Shown: positions 37,136-48,329 of the stretch, piece after piece | How positions within the stretch are numbered: position 1 is the first letter of the stretch | Layout of the letters: the number at the start of each line of letters is the position of its first letter | From: Eunapius fragilis | Lineage: Eukaryota; Porifera; Demospongiae; Spongillida; Spongillidae | Assembly (NCBI GenBank): GCA_963681505.1 | Contig: OY811984.1 | Coordinates: 2,660,272-2,724,271 of the forward strand | Direction of reading: 5' to 3' | DNA: 64,000 nt | The notes under the pieces: generated by a model | What the model was told of the DNA's origin: nothing | What the model saw: the letters and a program-made list of their open reading frames with translations, nothing else | The model's database searches: none | Program-made: the position numbers and the translations under genes

Positions 37136-39345
37136 CTAACACCAAGCAACCAGTTGTCTGTATGCAATAAATCGATATTGCCTATTGAAAGAAAGAGAAC
37201 ATGGAGCAGTACATGCAAGAACCATCTCGACCTGCCAATAGCCACTCGCTAAGTCGAGCGTTGAAAACCACCTAGAGCCAGCCAAAGTGTCCAAGGCGTC
37301 ATCGATCCTGGGAAGGGGGTGAACATCTTTTTTTGTAACACTATTTAGGCGGCGAAAATCAACACAAAACCTGAAGGAACCATCTTTCTTTTTTACCAAG
37401 ACGATAGGAGAGGCCCAGGCACCTCCTGATGGTTCCACAATTCCCTGACGAAGCATTCCTTGGAGCATCTTCTGAACCATGTCACGCTGATTAAATGGAA
37501 GCCTTCTTGCTGGTTGATGTACCGGAAGGGTGTCTCCTGTGTCAAATTTGTGCCGTAGGACATTCGTATGTCCTAAATCTCCGTCACCTATGGAAATGAC
37601 ATCTGCAAACTGATGTAAAATTCTTTTAAGCTTAGCATGCTCCTCCCTTGACAACCCAGATACATCACCCATAAGTTCCTCCACTGCTTTACCAACAACT
37701 TTTGGAGATCTGCTTGGAGGGTTGGCGTCCAGTGCAGGTTCAACCATATTAACTCCATCCAGTTCTTCCAATGGAGACACTTGACCAACCTTCTCGTGAC
37801 TGTGTAAGGTAGCAGGAACAGAAGACGGGTTCACAAGCTGAACGACTGCCTTGCCATTATGGACAGGGGACACAGAACAGGCAAGTAGAAGACCATGATG
37901 AGTAGACATCTCCATTGTTGGCTGAAACAATCCCACATAATCCCCATTTGTGTTCTCATCTTCCAGCTGAACCTGTAATCGCACCTCATGATAAGGTGGA
38001 ATGACAATCGTCTCCTGGACAAAAGCATGACAGGTCGCCATGCACCGCCCAGACATCCTGTCTAATGGTATTGTCTCTCCCTCCATTACCATTGTCCTCC
38101 CCCTTACATCAATAACGCATTGGTATGGTTCCAAGAAATCTGTTCCCAGCAAGCACTCTTGTGTCATACCCTGTACTGCAAGGACAGTATGGTTTCTAAC
38201 ATGTCTGCCCACCTTAAGGTCAACCTTTATTTGTCCACATAGGCTGAGGGATTCCCCATTGACAGCCATTACTGGGCATTGCGATGCGTTGAGCTTTTTG
38301 CCACCCGCAATATCATTCCACACTCTTTCATGGAACAGGGTAACTGAAGATCCCGTATCTACCAACATACGAGTAGGCCGCCTCTCCACCATACCCTGCA
38401 GTGTTAACGTACATGCCACGGCTGATGTATACTTCACTGACCTGTCCTTCCTGCCATTGCTTGACCGCTCCTGCCGCTGAGGGCAGTTGCGCCGAACATG
38501 ACCCGTTTTCTTGCAATTCCAACAGACTATGGCCCTTCTTGGACTGCTTTTATTTTCCCCAGCTTCTCGTCCGGCCTGCAGCTTACTTAACTGCTGGGAC
38601 AACTGTTGAGCCTGCAACGCTAACTCTTCCACTGTAGACTGTGCACCTTGCACCAATAGAGGCTGCTGCGGCTGCTCCTCTGAAGTAGCAAAACTACCTT
38701 GCACCTGCTTCTCCCCGTGGAGGCTTCGTTGAGCTAATTCGGCTGACTCCCACTGTCTAGCCAGTTCCAGTGCAGCCTCTAGGGTCCCGGGCCCCTTTTT
38801 CAAAAGCCTCATCTGTATAGAGGGAGAGGAAACACCATGAACAAATTGCTGACGCGCCATTTCCAGTCGTCTGTCTGCAGACCACGACGAGTAAGCCTTG
38901 TCCACTAGCATCCGAAGCCACCCCGAAAACTCCAACAGCATCTCCTGCCTCTCTTGATAGGCTGAATGAAGCTTACGCTGCCACTCAAGTTCGACTCCTC
39001 TGGGTGCAAACTGCTCCTTTAAGCACGTCTTCACCGCGTCATATTCTACCCCATCACCGCCAACAAAACCCAACTGGCTTACTATACTGAAGGCATCGTC
39101 TTCAAGAAGCGACACCAGTTCTTCGCCTCTCTTTTCCGCTGGAACGTCGGCTTCCTTGAAGTAAAGTTCCAGTCTTTGAACCCAGAGGTTGAAGTCGGAG
39201 CCTTTCGCAAATTACTGTGGTGGCCTAGTGCTGAAACGAACAGCCTTCCTGCCTTCCTTTTCAGGCGGGACGTGAGGCTCGCCCTCCTTTTTAGCCATCC
39301 GGTGTTTCGGCTAGCGCAAGATCCCACTCCTGACACCAATTGTAG
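37136..39345 (-). mobile_element. Ty3/gypsy retrotransposon piece: leader, gag, protease, start of RT (fossil)
   Basis: Read on the minus strand. A primer-binding-site-like TGGTGTCAGGAGTGGGAT (39321-39338) abuts a possible LTR that begins at 39341 and may be as short as about 130 bp (TGTAG..CTACA). It is followed by gag with a CCHC knuckle (CWNCKKTGHVRRNC), a protease with LVDTGSSVT, and RT blocks (WASPIVLVKKKDGSFRFCVD, STLDLASGYWQVEM). The element is broken, with few breaks in the part present, so it is fairly young. It ends against the 3' side of the THAP transposase region. Confidence 0.85.
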
Positions 39346-39679
39346 CAGCCAATGATTTAATGATAGCGGAATCTATCTTGTACAAATTAGCACAGCATTA
39401 TAAACACAGTGATGGACTCACTGCGCATGTCTACACACAAAGCGGCTATACATTGCGCATGCACTACACATACTTCCCCTCATTCCAAAAGCAAACATGA
39501 ATATCTAATTGTTTAGTTTGAAGTTGTGGATTCTTGGCTTCATCAAACAGCAAAACATGATTTTTTTTCTATTTTTACTTTATCTGACAATAAACGATTA
39601 AAAATATGGGGCAATGCCAAATGTTAAGTAAGCACTATACTCTCTGAACATGTAAAGTTAGGTGCAATTGCACTGTCTG

Positions 39680-40250
39680 GAAACATGCTCTGGAAGAGAG
39701 CTGCAATCCCTTCACAGCTCCTAACGGACAGGTGCTATTGGACCACATTAATTGCCCATAACATTTCAGCGGACAACTCCTTATTTCCTGAAGCAAATTG
39801 TTGTATGGTCAATGATCCTGTTGGAATAATATTCCCAGATGAAGCAGTACTAGTAGACGGAGAGGTAGATTGGGATTCTGTGTCGCTGTCAATAAAATAG
39901 TGATCAATTTTGGGTCCTTTCTTTACATGGTGGCTCAAAAGTGACATGTTTTGCCCCTTTAGCATGGCTAGAGTGCAGTTTTACCCATTGTTTGGATCAC
40001 GAAGGATTTATGACACACCAAACACCTGGCCTTGTGATTATCCGTAGGGTCTCTTCTCAGTCCTTCAATCCATCCTCAGTGGTCCATTCATCATTGAAAG
40101 TGCAAACATTTGGCATGGTTGCTTGCACTATAAGTGTACATGAGGAAAGCAGCAATGTTTTCCATCTGATAGACAAAAAACTGCAACTAGGCCTATATAT
40201 ATATGTTATGGAGAACTTAAACAAATGCGTTGCGTGTGGGAACGGGTTCA
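39680..40250 (-). pseudogene. hAT-like transposase, N-terminal fragment
   Basis: The minus strand reads a short basic zinc-finger-like part (NPSWSKQWVKLHSSHAKG), a Ser/Thr-rich linker (STSPSTSTASSG), then SAEMLWAINVVQ and IAALFQSMFPDSAIAPNF. The last blocks match the start of a family of BED-finger hAT proteins common in invertebrates. Interrupted by a stop; the rest of the gene is absent. Confidence 0.6.
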
Positions 40251-40841
40251 TCAAACTTAGCTAGTACTCATGAGTAACAGATGGCACAGCGTGTGGGTAC
40301 TTGTGTGTGTTTGGCATCCGTATCAAACTATTTGTATGCGCGAGGAACCACCGCTGGGACTTGTATTAACTTGCGTGCACTAGTAACACTCCAATTAACA
40401 CGCCTATTGAAAAAAAAACCATAGCCATTACATTCACACGCATGCGTTGCATGCACTAAAACTCCAATTACCTTTGAGCAAAGCATTCCTATCAGTATGT
40501 CGATTGAGAACGATACTTTCACTCACAGCAAAAAGAAGCACGTGCAAGTTCAATAATTATTAAGAAGCACGCAAGCGTATACTAAAGTATGCAACACCAT
40601 CGAGGGAGTAAAAATCATGCACTCTTTTTTTAAATAAAAGGTGCCTGTGGGGTCTAAACAATTGCTTAGACATATTATTTTCCGCAGACCATCTCGTATT
40701 ATTAAAAATTCAGTGAGTTGAATACTAATGAGCGAGACTGTTATTGACAATAGTTAACAAGTAGCACATGTGGCCATTAATGAAATTCACAGAAAACACT
40801 TTGAAATGTTTAAATAACTCAAATGAATAAGTGTGAATGTA

Positions 40842-42355
40842 TTACATTTTGTCCGTATCTGACTCGCTGTCCACATCATCAGAAGAACTGCTGCTTTCAG
40901 AATGGGAAGTGTCCTCTTGGTCTTCAACACTCTCCACATCTGAATCACTCATGTCTGATGCTGCATCGTCTTCACTATTGCTATATTCTTCATTGTCATC
41001 AGCCTCCATGTACTCCTTTTCTATTTTTCTGACATGGGCATACAGGTTCTCCATTCTTCCTGCATTCAGATGTTCAAAAGCTGCTTCCAATCGCTGCTTT
41101 ACTTTTACCATTGTTGTTATAGATCATATTGTCTTCTTCCCACTTCACCCTTGACTTGTGACCAGACCATTTCTATTGGTGGCAAGTCACAGTGATATGG
41201 TGGCATATACAACACATCGTGACCCTGCTGCTTTGCGAGAACTACTTCTGGCTCCACTGTATCTACATAAACTTTCAGTTTTTTCGAAGAGTAGCAACGG
41301 TGTCCTTTGCCGCAAAGGGAATACCAGATACAGTGAGAACCTGCTGTAATTCTGCCTTTTTAAGCCTGTATCCACTTGGTGTAGTTGCTGGCTTTGTGCA
41401 ATGATATTTTGCTTTATCAAGGCAAATCAGAGAAGGCTGGCTCAGATTTGGTAATAACTGTGTTTTGAAGCGGGGACAAAGTTAATACTACCAAACCCAC
41501 CTTGTCATCAACGAATGCAGCACCGGTAGGGGCTTGATGTATGAATGGGTTGGATTTTCTAATTGCAGCAACAAAGCACAAACGCTTTCCCTTTTTCTGT
41601 GTGCATGGCTGTCTAAAATCGGCATCATCTGGATCAAAAAGTGAATCGTTGTAGCGGCGATAGTGGTGGTGGATATAGGACTCATCTAAGTCAATGATAC
41701 ATAGTTGTTGCTCAGGTGGTAGACTTTCGTTGTCTATGAGACGCTGTAAGTATTGAATACGGACCTCACGAATAGTTGCTGTCTCTTGAATTGGTACAGT
41801 TGCCGAGTCACCTCGGCTGAATCCATGACGAGAAAGGTAGCATTGAACACCGCGCAGCGCAGAGGCAAACATCTTACGATCCGTTTTGTCTTCATCAATC
41901 CAGCATTGCTCACGCATGAGATCTAGGATATGTCGAGCAACAACTCGTTCACTGTTAGCTCTCTGCCGACATACCAATGCTCTCACTGATAGCAGTACCT
42001 GTTTTGATTTAGGTATCCGTTGACGCTTGGGATTGCAATTTGCAGCAGTAACAGCTACTTTGATTTGATGCTTGCGATTCCAATCTCGATAGATAAGTCC
42101 CACCGTTTTGCTGGAATAGCCTAAAATGCTGCTAACCCGCCGTTGGTAATTACCCTTGCCACACTTTCGTCCTGGACGCATCTTTTTCCTTTTCAGGTCT
42201 TCAACTTGCAGAGAGCGGTATGCAACAAGAATATCAGTCTTTTGCTCTTCATTTAATGCTCGGGGTCTCTTTTTCTTACATTCCTCTATTTCAGCCAACA
42301 ACACACTCTCGTCTTCTGCATTATTGCTGCTAGTCCCCTTGAAAACTGCCGACAT
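40842..42355 (-). pseudogene. Tc1/IS630-type DDE transposase with acidic tail
   Basis: The ATG at 42355 opens MSAVFKGTSSNNAEDES. A Lys/Arg-rich DNA-binding part (RKKMRPGRKCGKGNYQRRV) and a helix-turn-helix-like stretch follow, then the catalytic core: LCIIDLDESYIHHHYRR (first Asp), LDKAKYHCTKP (second Asp), PPYHCDLPPIEMVWSQVKG (final Glu). The family tail VKQRLEAAFEHLNAG and LYAHVRKIEKEYMEAD follows, then an unusual run of Ser, Asp and Glu ending SESDTDKM. Three frame changes lie near 41440, 41300 and 41115. The first 312 codons are open, so it is a recent loss. Terminal repeats were not found. Confidence 0.82.
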
Positions 42356-42962
42356 CTTGGAACATGCACAAAGTTGTCAAATCTGCCAAAAAAAAACTGA
42401 TCTCGAACGCATAAAACTCAGAAACATATAGGCGTACAAGTGGCCTCTGGGAGCAAGAAGAACAAAGGCAACTGGTATCACAAAAGCGCAATAGTCATGT
42501 ACAAAAGGGCCTATGGGCCCTTATCTAACACTAAGCAAACTATGGTTCAGAACAGTTATTTTAGCAAGAAGTGTTTGTTTACACAGTCTAAAGGTGGCGC
42601 TAGTAATGAGGCTAAAAGGTAAAGAATGTATTCTTGAAAATCAAACTGATCGTGTAAAAGCAGAAGACGGGATATTGTATATTTAGAGGTATCAATACAT
42701 TTTGGATGCGGTACAAAATTATGGTCGAATTGAATAAATATTTAAAATGTACCCCCTGTAAACTTGAAAGTTTTGACTTATTATTAAGCTGCACTTATAG
42801 CCAACATAGCTGGTAGATTTCTACACATTGTCGTATTGTAGGCATGAATGTAATGTTATTCATTAAGAAGCCATTAACGTTTACTTCCTCGATGGTGTCA
42901 CGAACTTTAACAATGCTTCAAATCCAAAAATTTTCCAAAACCTTTCGCCACCGCAAAGTATT
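42356..42962. other. Short intergenic stretch
   Basis: No domain. It contains the upstream region of the Tc1-type gene and a palindromic GGGCCTATGGGCCC near 42507. Confidence 0.4.
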
Positions 42963-43470
42963 TCATAACTTTTCCGGCCCTTGAAAAGAGTAAATGAAAT
43001 TCCAAAACAATTCCAGGATACCAAAACCCGTAGGAACCCTGGTCTTGGCTTTGGTGGAGTGACACATCATGGAGTGGTAGAGACCCAAAAATTGTTCGAT
43101 GTCTGGTTGAGTGAAATGATCTCCAGCATTATCAACAGTGTGTGAATAACACCACACATCAATCATGTTACTGCAAAACTCACTCAAATTAGTTCTAACC
43201 TATGTGCAAGAGTATACCAATAAATAAATTGTTTATGTTATACACATACTCAAATCTTACCACACAGTTAATTGACGCCCTGTCATGCATGATGGCCACC
43301 AGATTTTCTTCACTTAGATAATATTTCTGCATGCTGCGACTGAGATGGTTCATGCGTTGTTGTCATTGAGTGATTTACTCAATAATTTCAAGTCAATTAC
43401 TCTTTGTTCAATTTTGTACAAAATGCATTATAATGTTGTATGTTTCAGCAAACCTGGTCGTGCCATCAAA
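42963..43470 (-). pseudogene. hAT-like fragment
   Basis: The minus strand shows LSRSMQKYYLSEENLVAIMH followed by DRASINC-like sequence, and SNMIDVWCYSHTVDNAGDHF with FLGLYHSMMCHSTKAK. These are two blocks in the order found in a family of hAT-like proteins (Cys-His 'C..SHT.DNAG' motif). Both sides are truncated and there are stops between the blocks. Confidence 0.55.
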
Positions 43471-44030
43471 TATAAGGCTAAATGCAAAAGGTTGATTTTG
43501 CCTTGTTGAATGACAAATGTCACTCCTAATGTTCAATTTCAGCATTCAAAATGCTGGGCATGTAGTCTGACATGGTTTGCCTTGATCCTAGTTCGTGCTC
43601 TTGATTGTTCAAATGATTACTCATGTACATATGTATCCATGAAATATATAAATAAACAAAAAGAAATCACTGTGGATCATTGTGGAGCAGAATATACTGG
43701 AAGATAAGAAACAACTTAGTTCTCCAACTGTTGACTTCAATGCCACTCCAAGGTGTCTCTTTTAAGGACTTGTCCAATTGCTCAGCATGCTCTTCAAACA
43801 CTACTTGAAGTATTTTATTATTTCATACTATTGTCACGTGACCATATTTATACTTACCAACGGATCAACCACTTTTGAAGACGTTACAACACTATATGTA
43901 TTTCCTGCGGGGTATGGGGTATTTATTCAACGCTTCGAATTGATGAGGGATACAAGTGGGTAAGCAGTACAAAACCGCTTACCACTAAGTGTTATTCATA
44001 ACCTCGAATGCATGTGTATACGTTTCCTTA
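43471..44030. other. Downstream region of the small TATA gene
   Basis: Contains AATAAA on the minus strand (43922-43927), about 105 bp beyond the stop codon of the 44246 gene. Otherwise no recognisable feature. Confidence 0.4.
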
Positions 44031-44246
44031 TTAAACACCCACTGCAGTCTCCTCACGGAACACATAATACGTTTCTGTATCGCATTTAGAACAGGTATAA
44101 CATTTACCTTCATGTTCTGATTCCATGGCACTCTTTCTTTCCATTTGGTCCAACCGATCATTTAAACAGTCCATACTCGCTTCAAGGTCCGATATTTTAC
44201 AACAAAAAGCTTCTAAATCTTTATCTCGAGTACTCTTTCCAGCCAT
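44031..44246 (-). CDS. Small protein with coiled coil and CxxC pair, unknown function
   Basis: 71 codons from a true ATG (44246). Residues 8-45 have heptad-like spacing of Leu/Ile/Met (LEAFCCKISDLEASMDCLND, RLDQMERK), suggesting a short coiled coil. CYTCSKC near residue 50 could bind a metal. A TATA box lies about 85 bases upstream and AATAAA about 105 bases downstream on the same strand, an arrangement unlikely by chance. I do not recognise the family. It may be a complete small gene or the first exon of a larger one. Confidence 0.5.
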   Translation of the reverse strand: MAGKSTRDKDLEAFCCKISDLEASMDCLNDRLDQMERKSAMESEHEGKCYTCSKCDTETYYVFREETAVGV

Positions 44247-44327
44247 GATATTGAGTACGTTGCGTTATAAAAATGTAAGGAGGAAAATTTTGCTTTCAAA
44301 ACACCTGAAAAGGATCATCATTCTGGT

Positions 44328-44337
44328 CTTTATATAG
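44328..44337 (-). promoter_or_regulatory. TATA box of the small gene at 44246
   Basis: The minus strand reads CTATATAAAG, 82-91 bases upstream of the ATG. This predicts transcription starting near 44300 and a 5' leader of about 55 bases. Confidence 0.55.
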
Positions 44338-45579
44338 TAAACAAATCATTTTACCAACGTGACTAAATTATAAGCCCTCGACACTTCATGAATCGCTGCA
44401 TAATTATTCCTAGTGACAAAGGCATGACATACACCACAGCTGAACTGCCACGCTAACTTTTCAACAGTGTGCATTTTTGTCTGTAATTTTTGCTTTGAAA
44501 CCCAAATGTTAATTCGTTTCAATGCAAGGAATACATTGAGTGAATTTTATAAGCAAGTATAGAAACTAAAATCAATTGCAACATTTGTCAAAAGAATTAG
44601 CTATAGAATCTAATGCATATCCAAATGCAATTTTAAATCTTAACAAAAATCAGCAAATGATTTCTCATGCATGTTGAAAAATGTAAAATCACGCAAAGAT
44701 CAAATTTGATTTTCTGATTATATGATACATAGAGAAAATCACCCGAATATCATTCTCAGATTTGTCAAAAGATTTAGGATCATTGACATTTCACAACGTG
44801 ATTGTAATTATATCAGAAATTGGCGTATGATTTGTAAGGTTGAAAAATCACACGTGAAATCAACAGATACCATTGTAAAATCAAACCAAAATCAAAATGC
44901 ACTTTTATTGTTGTGTGGTGACACAGGAGTAACAGGACATGGTGAAGGAGAAGAAAAATGGGCACTCCCAGGAACAGGCACTTGAAGAGCAAACATTAGT
45001 GAAGCAGGGGTAAAAGAAAGTGGGTGGTTGTGTTGTAGAAGAGGAAAGGCCAGACACACATATTGGAAGTGGAGCAGACGCAATAACTAAGTACGACGGT
45101 TCAAGTGCAACACCCGTACGCTGCTAGATTGCAAAAGACGACAACGAAGCAGCCACGTTAGCGATGCCTGCTGCCACAGTGACCTTGAATCTGGCCGTCT
45201 TCAATTGTCTTTTTCTGGCCAATTTGGACGATGGCCTCGTTCTATAGTGATAAATCGTGCATAGCGTTTGTTTTTGTGGCTTACTGCCTGTATGCGATGT
45301 ATATATAAATTGGAAAATGCCAGCATTTTGTGAAATTAGAAACTGCCGTGGAATTTTTGGTCTAGCACAGAGATATCCAAGTGAAACACGGGGGGGGGGT
45401 TGTCCTGGTGTTTTTATTATTAGGGTGTTGTGGAAGATGCATGTGATATGGTTTAGGAGAGACTTGGGTGCTAGGAGTTACTAGGTCGGCATTGCTGTGA
45501 CATACGGTATGTACGCATGGTGTGGAGGCGGGTCAGCTAAGGCACGCTGGCATGATTTGTTCTGTGTAGGTATACATCA
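44338..45579. other. Intergenic, nothing recognised
   Basis: 44640-44880 repeats AAATCAC and GATTT in both orientations without a fixed period. Short frames show no domain. The stretch ends at the left terminus of the 7.4-kb transposon. Confidence 0.4.
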
Positions 45580-45785
45580 CACTGTAAAAAAAGTTGTGTG
45601 CTACGCTGGTATCAGAGAGCACACCAATATTAGAGTGTTTAGCACTCCATTAATAGGAGTGTGACCATCACACCTTAGATAGTGTGTTTTGCACACCTCC
45701 TTTAGTGTGTTTTACTCACCTCCTTCAGTGTGTTTTACACTCTCCTTTATCTATGTGTGCAAAGCACACCCTACTTCACCGACAC
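45580..45785. repeat. Left subterminal GTGTG/CACAC array
   Basis: Three tandem units of about 23 bp, AGTGTGTTTT(G/A)C(A/T)CAC followed by CTCC, between 45680 and 45750, plus isolated GAGTGT and CACACC copies. Each unit is a small palindrome. This is the usual look of transposase binding sites; that role is inferred. Confidence 0.75.
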
Positions 45786-45869
45786 ATGAAATTTTCATTA
45801 CACATAAGTTGGAATACTAAATGAAAATACAAACATTATACAATGCTGCACACAGATGTTCAGTTTCAG

Positions 45870-48240
45870 TCATGGTTTAGGAAGCCTTGCTAAAATGTTT
45901 TTAACAGATACATTAATGGAAATCTGCGGCTCTTGTAACCTAAGCAAAATAACTTCCAAAAAACAATATAAATTCTGGCAACCTGTAGGATAACAAATGT
46001 TAAAGATATAGAAAACTGCTATTAAATATATAGGAACATCATCAATGGGGATTTCACAGATAATTTTCTTATCCATCACCATAAAGGCTTGCTTTGGGTC
46101 TTTGTGCCCACCTAATACGACTGCGTATGGAACCTTTTGCATTTGCTGAAGTGGCACGTCAACGATGTCACACATAACCTACATGTAGAATGGAATCACA
46201 ATCAGCACACATGAAATATGACCAATCTAACACATTGGTAAAGTAAACAATTTTATCTGCATCTGATTTTGTTCGACTATCTGGAAGATGTGCCAGCAGA
46301 CTTACTGCGACAACACTGTTTCCGGGATCTGGAAGAAAAAAAATTAATACAATTTTTTACAGTGTATATTTTATTTACCTTTATCATCATCAAGCAGGAT
46401 GGAAACAGCTTGGGTCACCTTTGACCCTTCTCCAATTTGGCCTGCTTAATTATATGAGGTATGCATTCATTCCAAGCCTGCTGTGCTAACTTCACACAAT
46501 TTTCATCACATGTAATTTGTCTAAGTTCATTCAACATCTAAACAGTAAAAATAAATTTCATGTATTATCCAGCTATAAAGTAAAAATCACTGTCAACTCA
46601 CATGGCTGGGCTGCTGAAGGTATGGATACTTTGTAAGAGGGTTAAAGGTGTGCCCTTGGGAAAGAATGTCCCTTCTCCGCATAGAAAATGTGATATTCAT
46701 CAGTTCATGCACAGTATGCATATTAGGATTTGATTTGCTGAACTCAGATTTCAAAACCTGATTGTGACGTTCAAAGGATGTTTCATCTTCACCAGGAGGA
46801 ATTGGAGGAAGTTCAAAAATGCGTTCTTTATGTTTGGTGGAAGAAGCCTCTTGAATCACACTCTGATCATGAACTGGAACTTCTCTGGGTTTCTTTATCC
46901 TCCGTCGTTTCTTGAACCTGTTTGCCAAACCCTTGACAATAGCACCCTGCAAATTAAAGAGCAATTAGCTGATGTTGAAATAAATAAAAGCATGCATGCC
47001 ACATTCTAAACATAACCCAAATAAATGATGGTTCCCTTCAAAAAGCTTACACATGGCTTTCCTGTGGGAGATCCCATGAAAGGATACATTTTAATGATGA
47101 CCTAGCAACATTGTTGTAGTCGTCAGCTGTTGGGTATTTTTTGTAAACAAACATGGATGCAGCAACAGTGGACAAAAATGACTTGTTTGTCTCTAGAGTC
47201 ATGCATCCAGTCTTCAAAGCTGCTTCAACATCTGGGCTATAGTTTTTAGGAAGTTCAAATGGATCTGGAAGAGGAACAGCATCGTCCTTTGTCTTGGACA
47301 CAGCATTGGGCACACCCTTGAAAACAAAGTTGCGTTTATGCAGCTTGCCATTGTCATCAGTTTTCTCATCAGCACCTTTATCTTCATCCTTTTCTTCCAC
47401 TCTTGGTTGTGTAGGAATGAATGCAAAGTCTTTGTCCAGATCACTGAAAGAATCCCTGTGTGTGGTACTGTCATCAGAATCTAAGTCAACTGTTGATGTG
47501 CTACTTCTCGTGGTAAGTTGAACTGTGCTATGATTACTCTGTAAAACCGAAAGCAAAGCAAAAATGTCAGTAATGCAACACAAGTTCAGGGATGGGGTAG
47601 AATGGAAGCGACTTGTTGCATGTTTTGAAAGGTAAAGGAGTACATGAAAGCAAACGCGTTTTTTCATTTAAAATCACATATCATATACATGCATGTACAC
47701 AGTGAAAAGTTATAAATGTCCAGTCTTGGTTTTTTAGGCTGGTTTCTAATTAACGAAAACCATTTTGGAGCGAGGGAATAGCACGTAAAAACCATCCTAG
47801 GATTGAGTGCCCACGGTGGATATATAAGTAAATCCCATGTTCAAGCCTCAACAAAACCAGGACAACCATATTTTTAACACTATTACCTAGCTACACGCTC
47901 CGTTTTATTGTTTTAAAAAAAAACCAGGCTGGATGTTTATAACTCTTTCCTGTGGTACACGTACCTTGCCACTGTGAGATGAGGAAATTGATCCTTCAGA
48001 CATGTTACAAGAAATAAGTGGCGTGATGACAGCTTTCAGCTTATCTTTGTGCCTTATTTCCTCTGTATCGTCCAAGTCGACGTACTCGTTCCATTCGGAA
48101 TCAAATCCGTGTTGAAACGTAACTTTCAATGTCACGTTCCTTTCGAACTTAAATTGGGTCAAAAACTAATCTTGCAAATAACTCAGGTCACCTTCCGACT
48201 TTTCTAAAGGAAGGACTATTCTTTTATTATTATCTAAGTA
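45870..48240 (-). pseudogene. Transposon gene 2: PB1-like start, 'SAMD3-like' body
   Basis: Six exons by eye, coding right to left: about 48240-47965, 47538-47051, 46946-46602, about 46537-46390, about 46330-46200 and 46175-45870. The start reads VLVSYLDNNKRIVLPLEK and SEWNEYVDLDDTEEI, like a PB1 or ubiquitin-fold domain. Then come KNYSPDVEAALKTG, YPTADDYNNVARSSL, LANRFKKRRRIKKPRE, SLLAHLPDSRTKSDADK and the ending IAVFYIFNICYPTGCQNLY. From memory, predicted proteins labelled 'SAM domain-containing protein 3-like' in fish share this layout and ending. A TAG at 48166-48168 interrupts the first exon, and the exon 2/3 phase does not fit cleanly. Function unknown; its constant pairing with the partner gene would suggest a transposition accessory role. 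Confidence 0.65.
47698..47954. mobile_element. Foldback MITE, CACAG family, inside intron 1 of gene 2
   Basis: 257 bp, ends CACAGTGAAAAGTTATAAA and (complement) CACAGGAAAGAGTTATAAA, flanked by GTA on both sides (47695-47697 and 47955-47957). The arms contain GGTTTTTT and GAGCG motifs seen in the 13512 relative but are much decayed. It lies in the first intron of the minus-strand gene. Confidence 0.75.
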
Positions 48241-48329
48241 GGAAACCAAAACAGTTCTCGATCATCCATCACGAGCTCCGTTATATGGCGCTTTTTAATT
48301 AGAATACGCTGTTCGTTTTGCTGTGCAAT

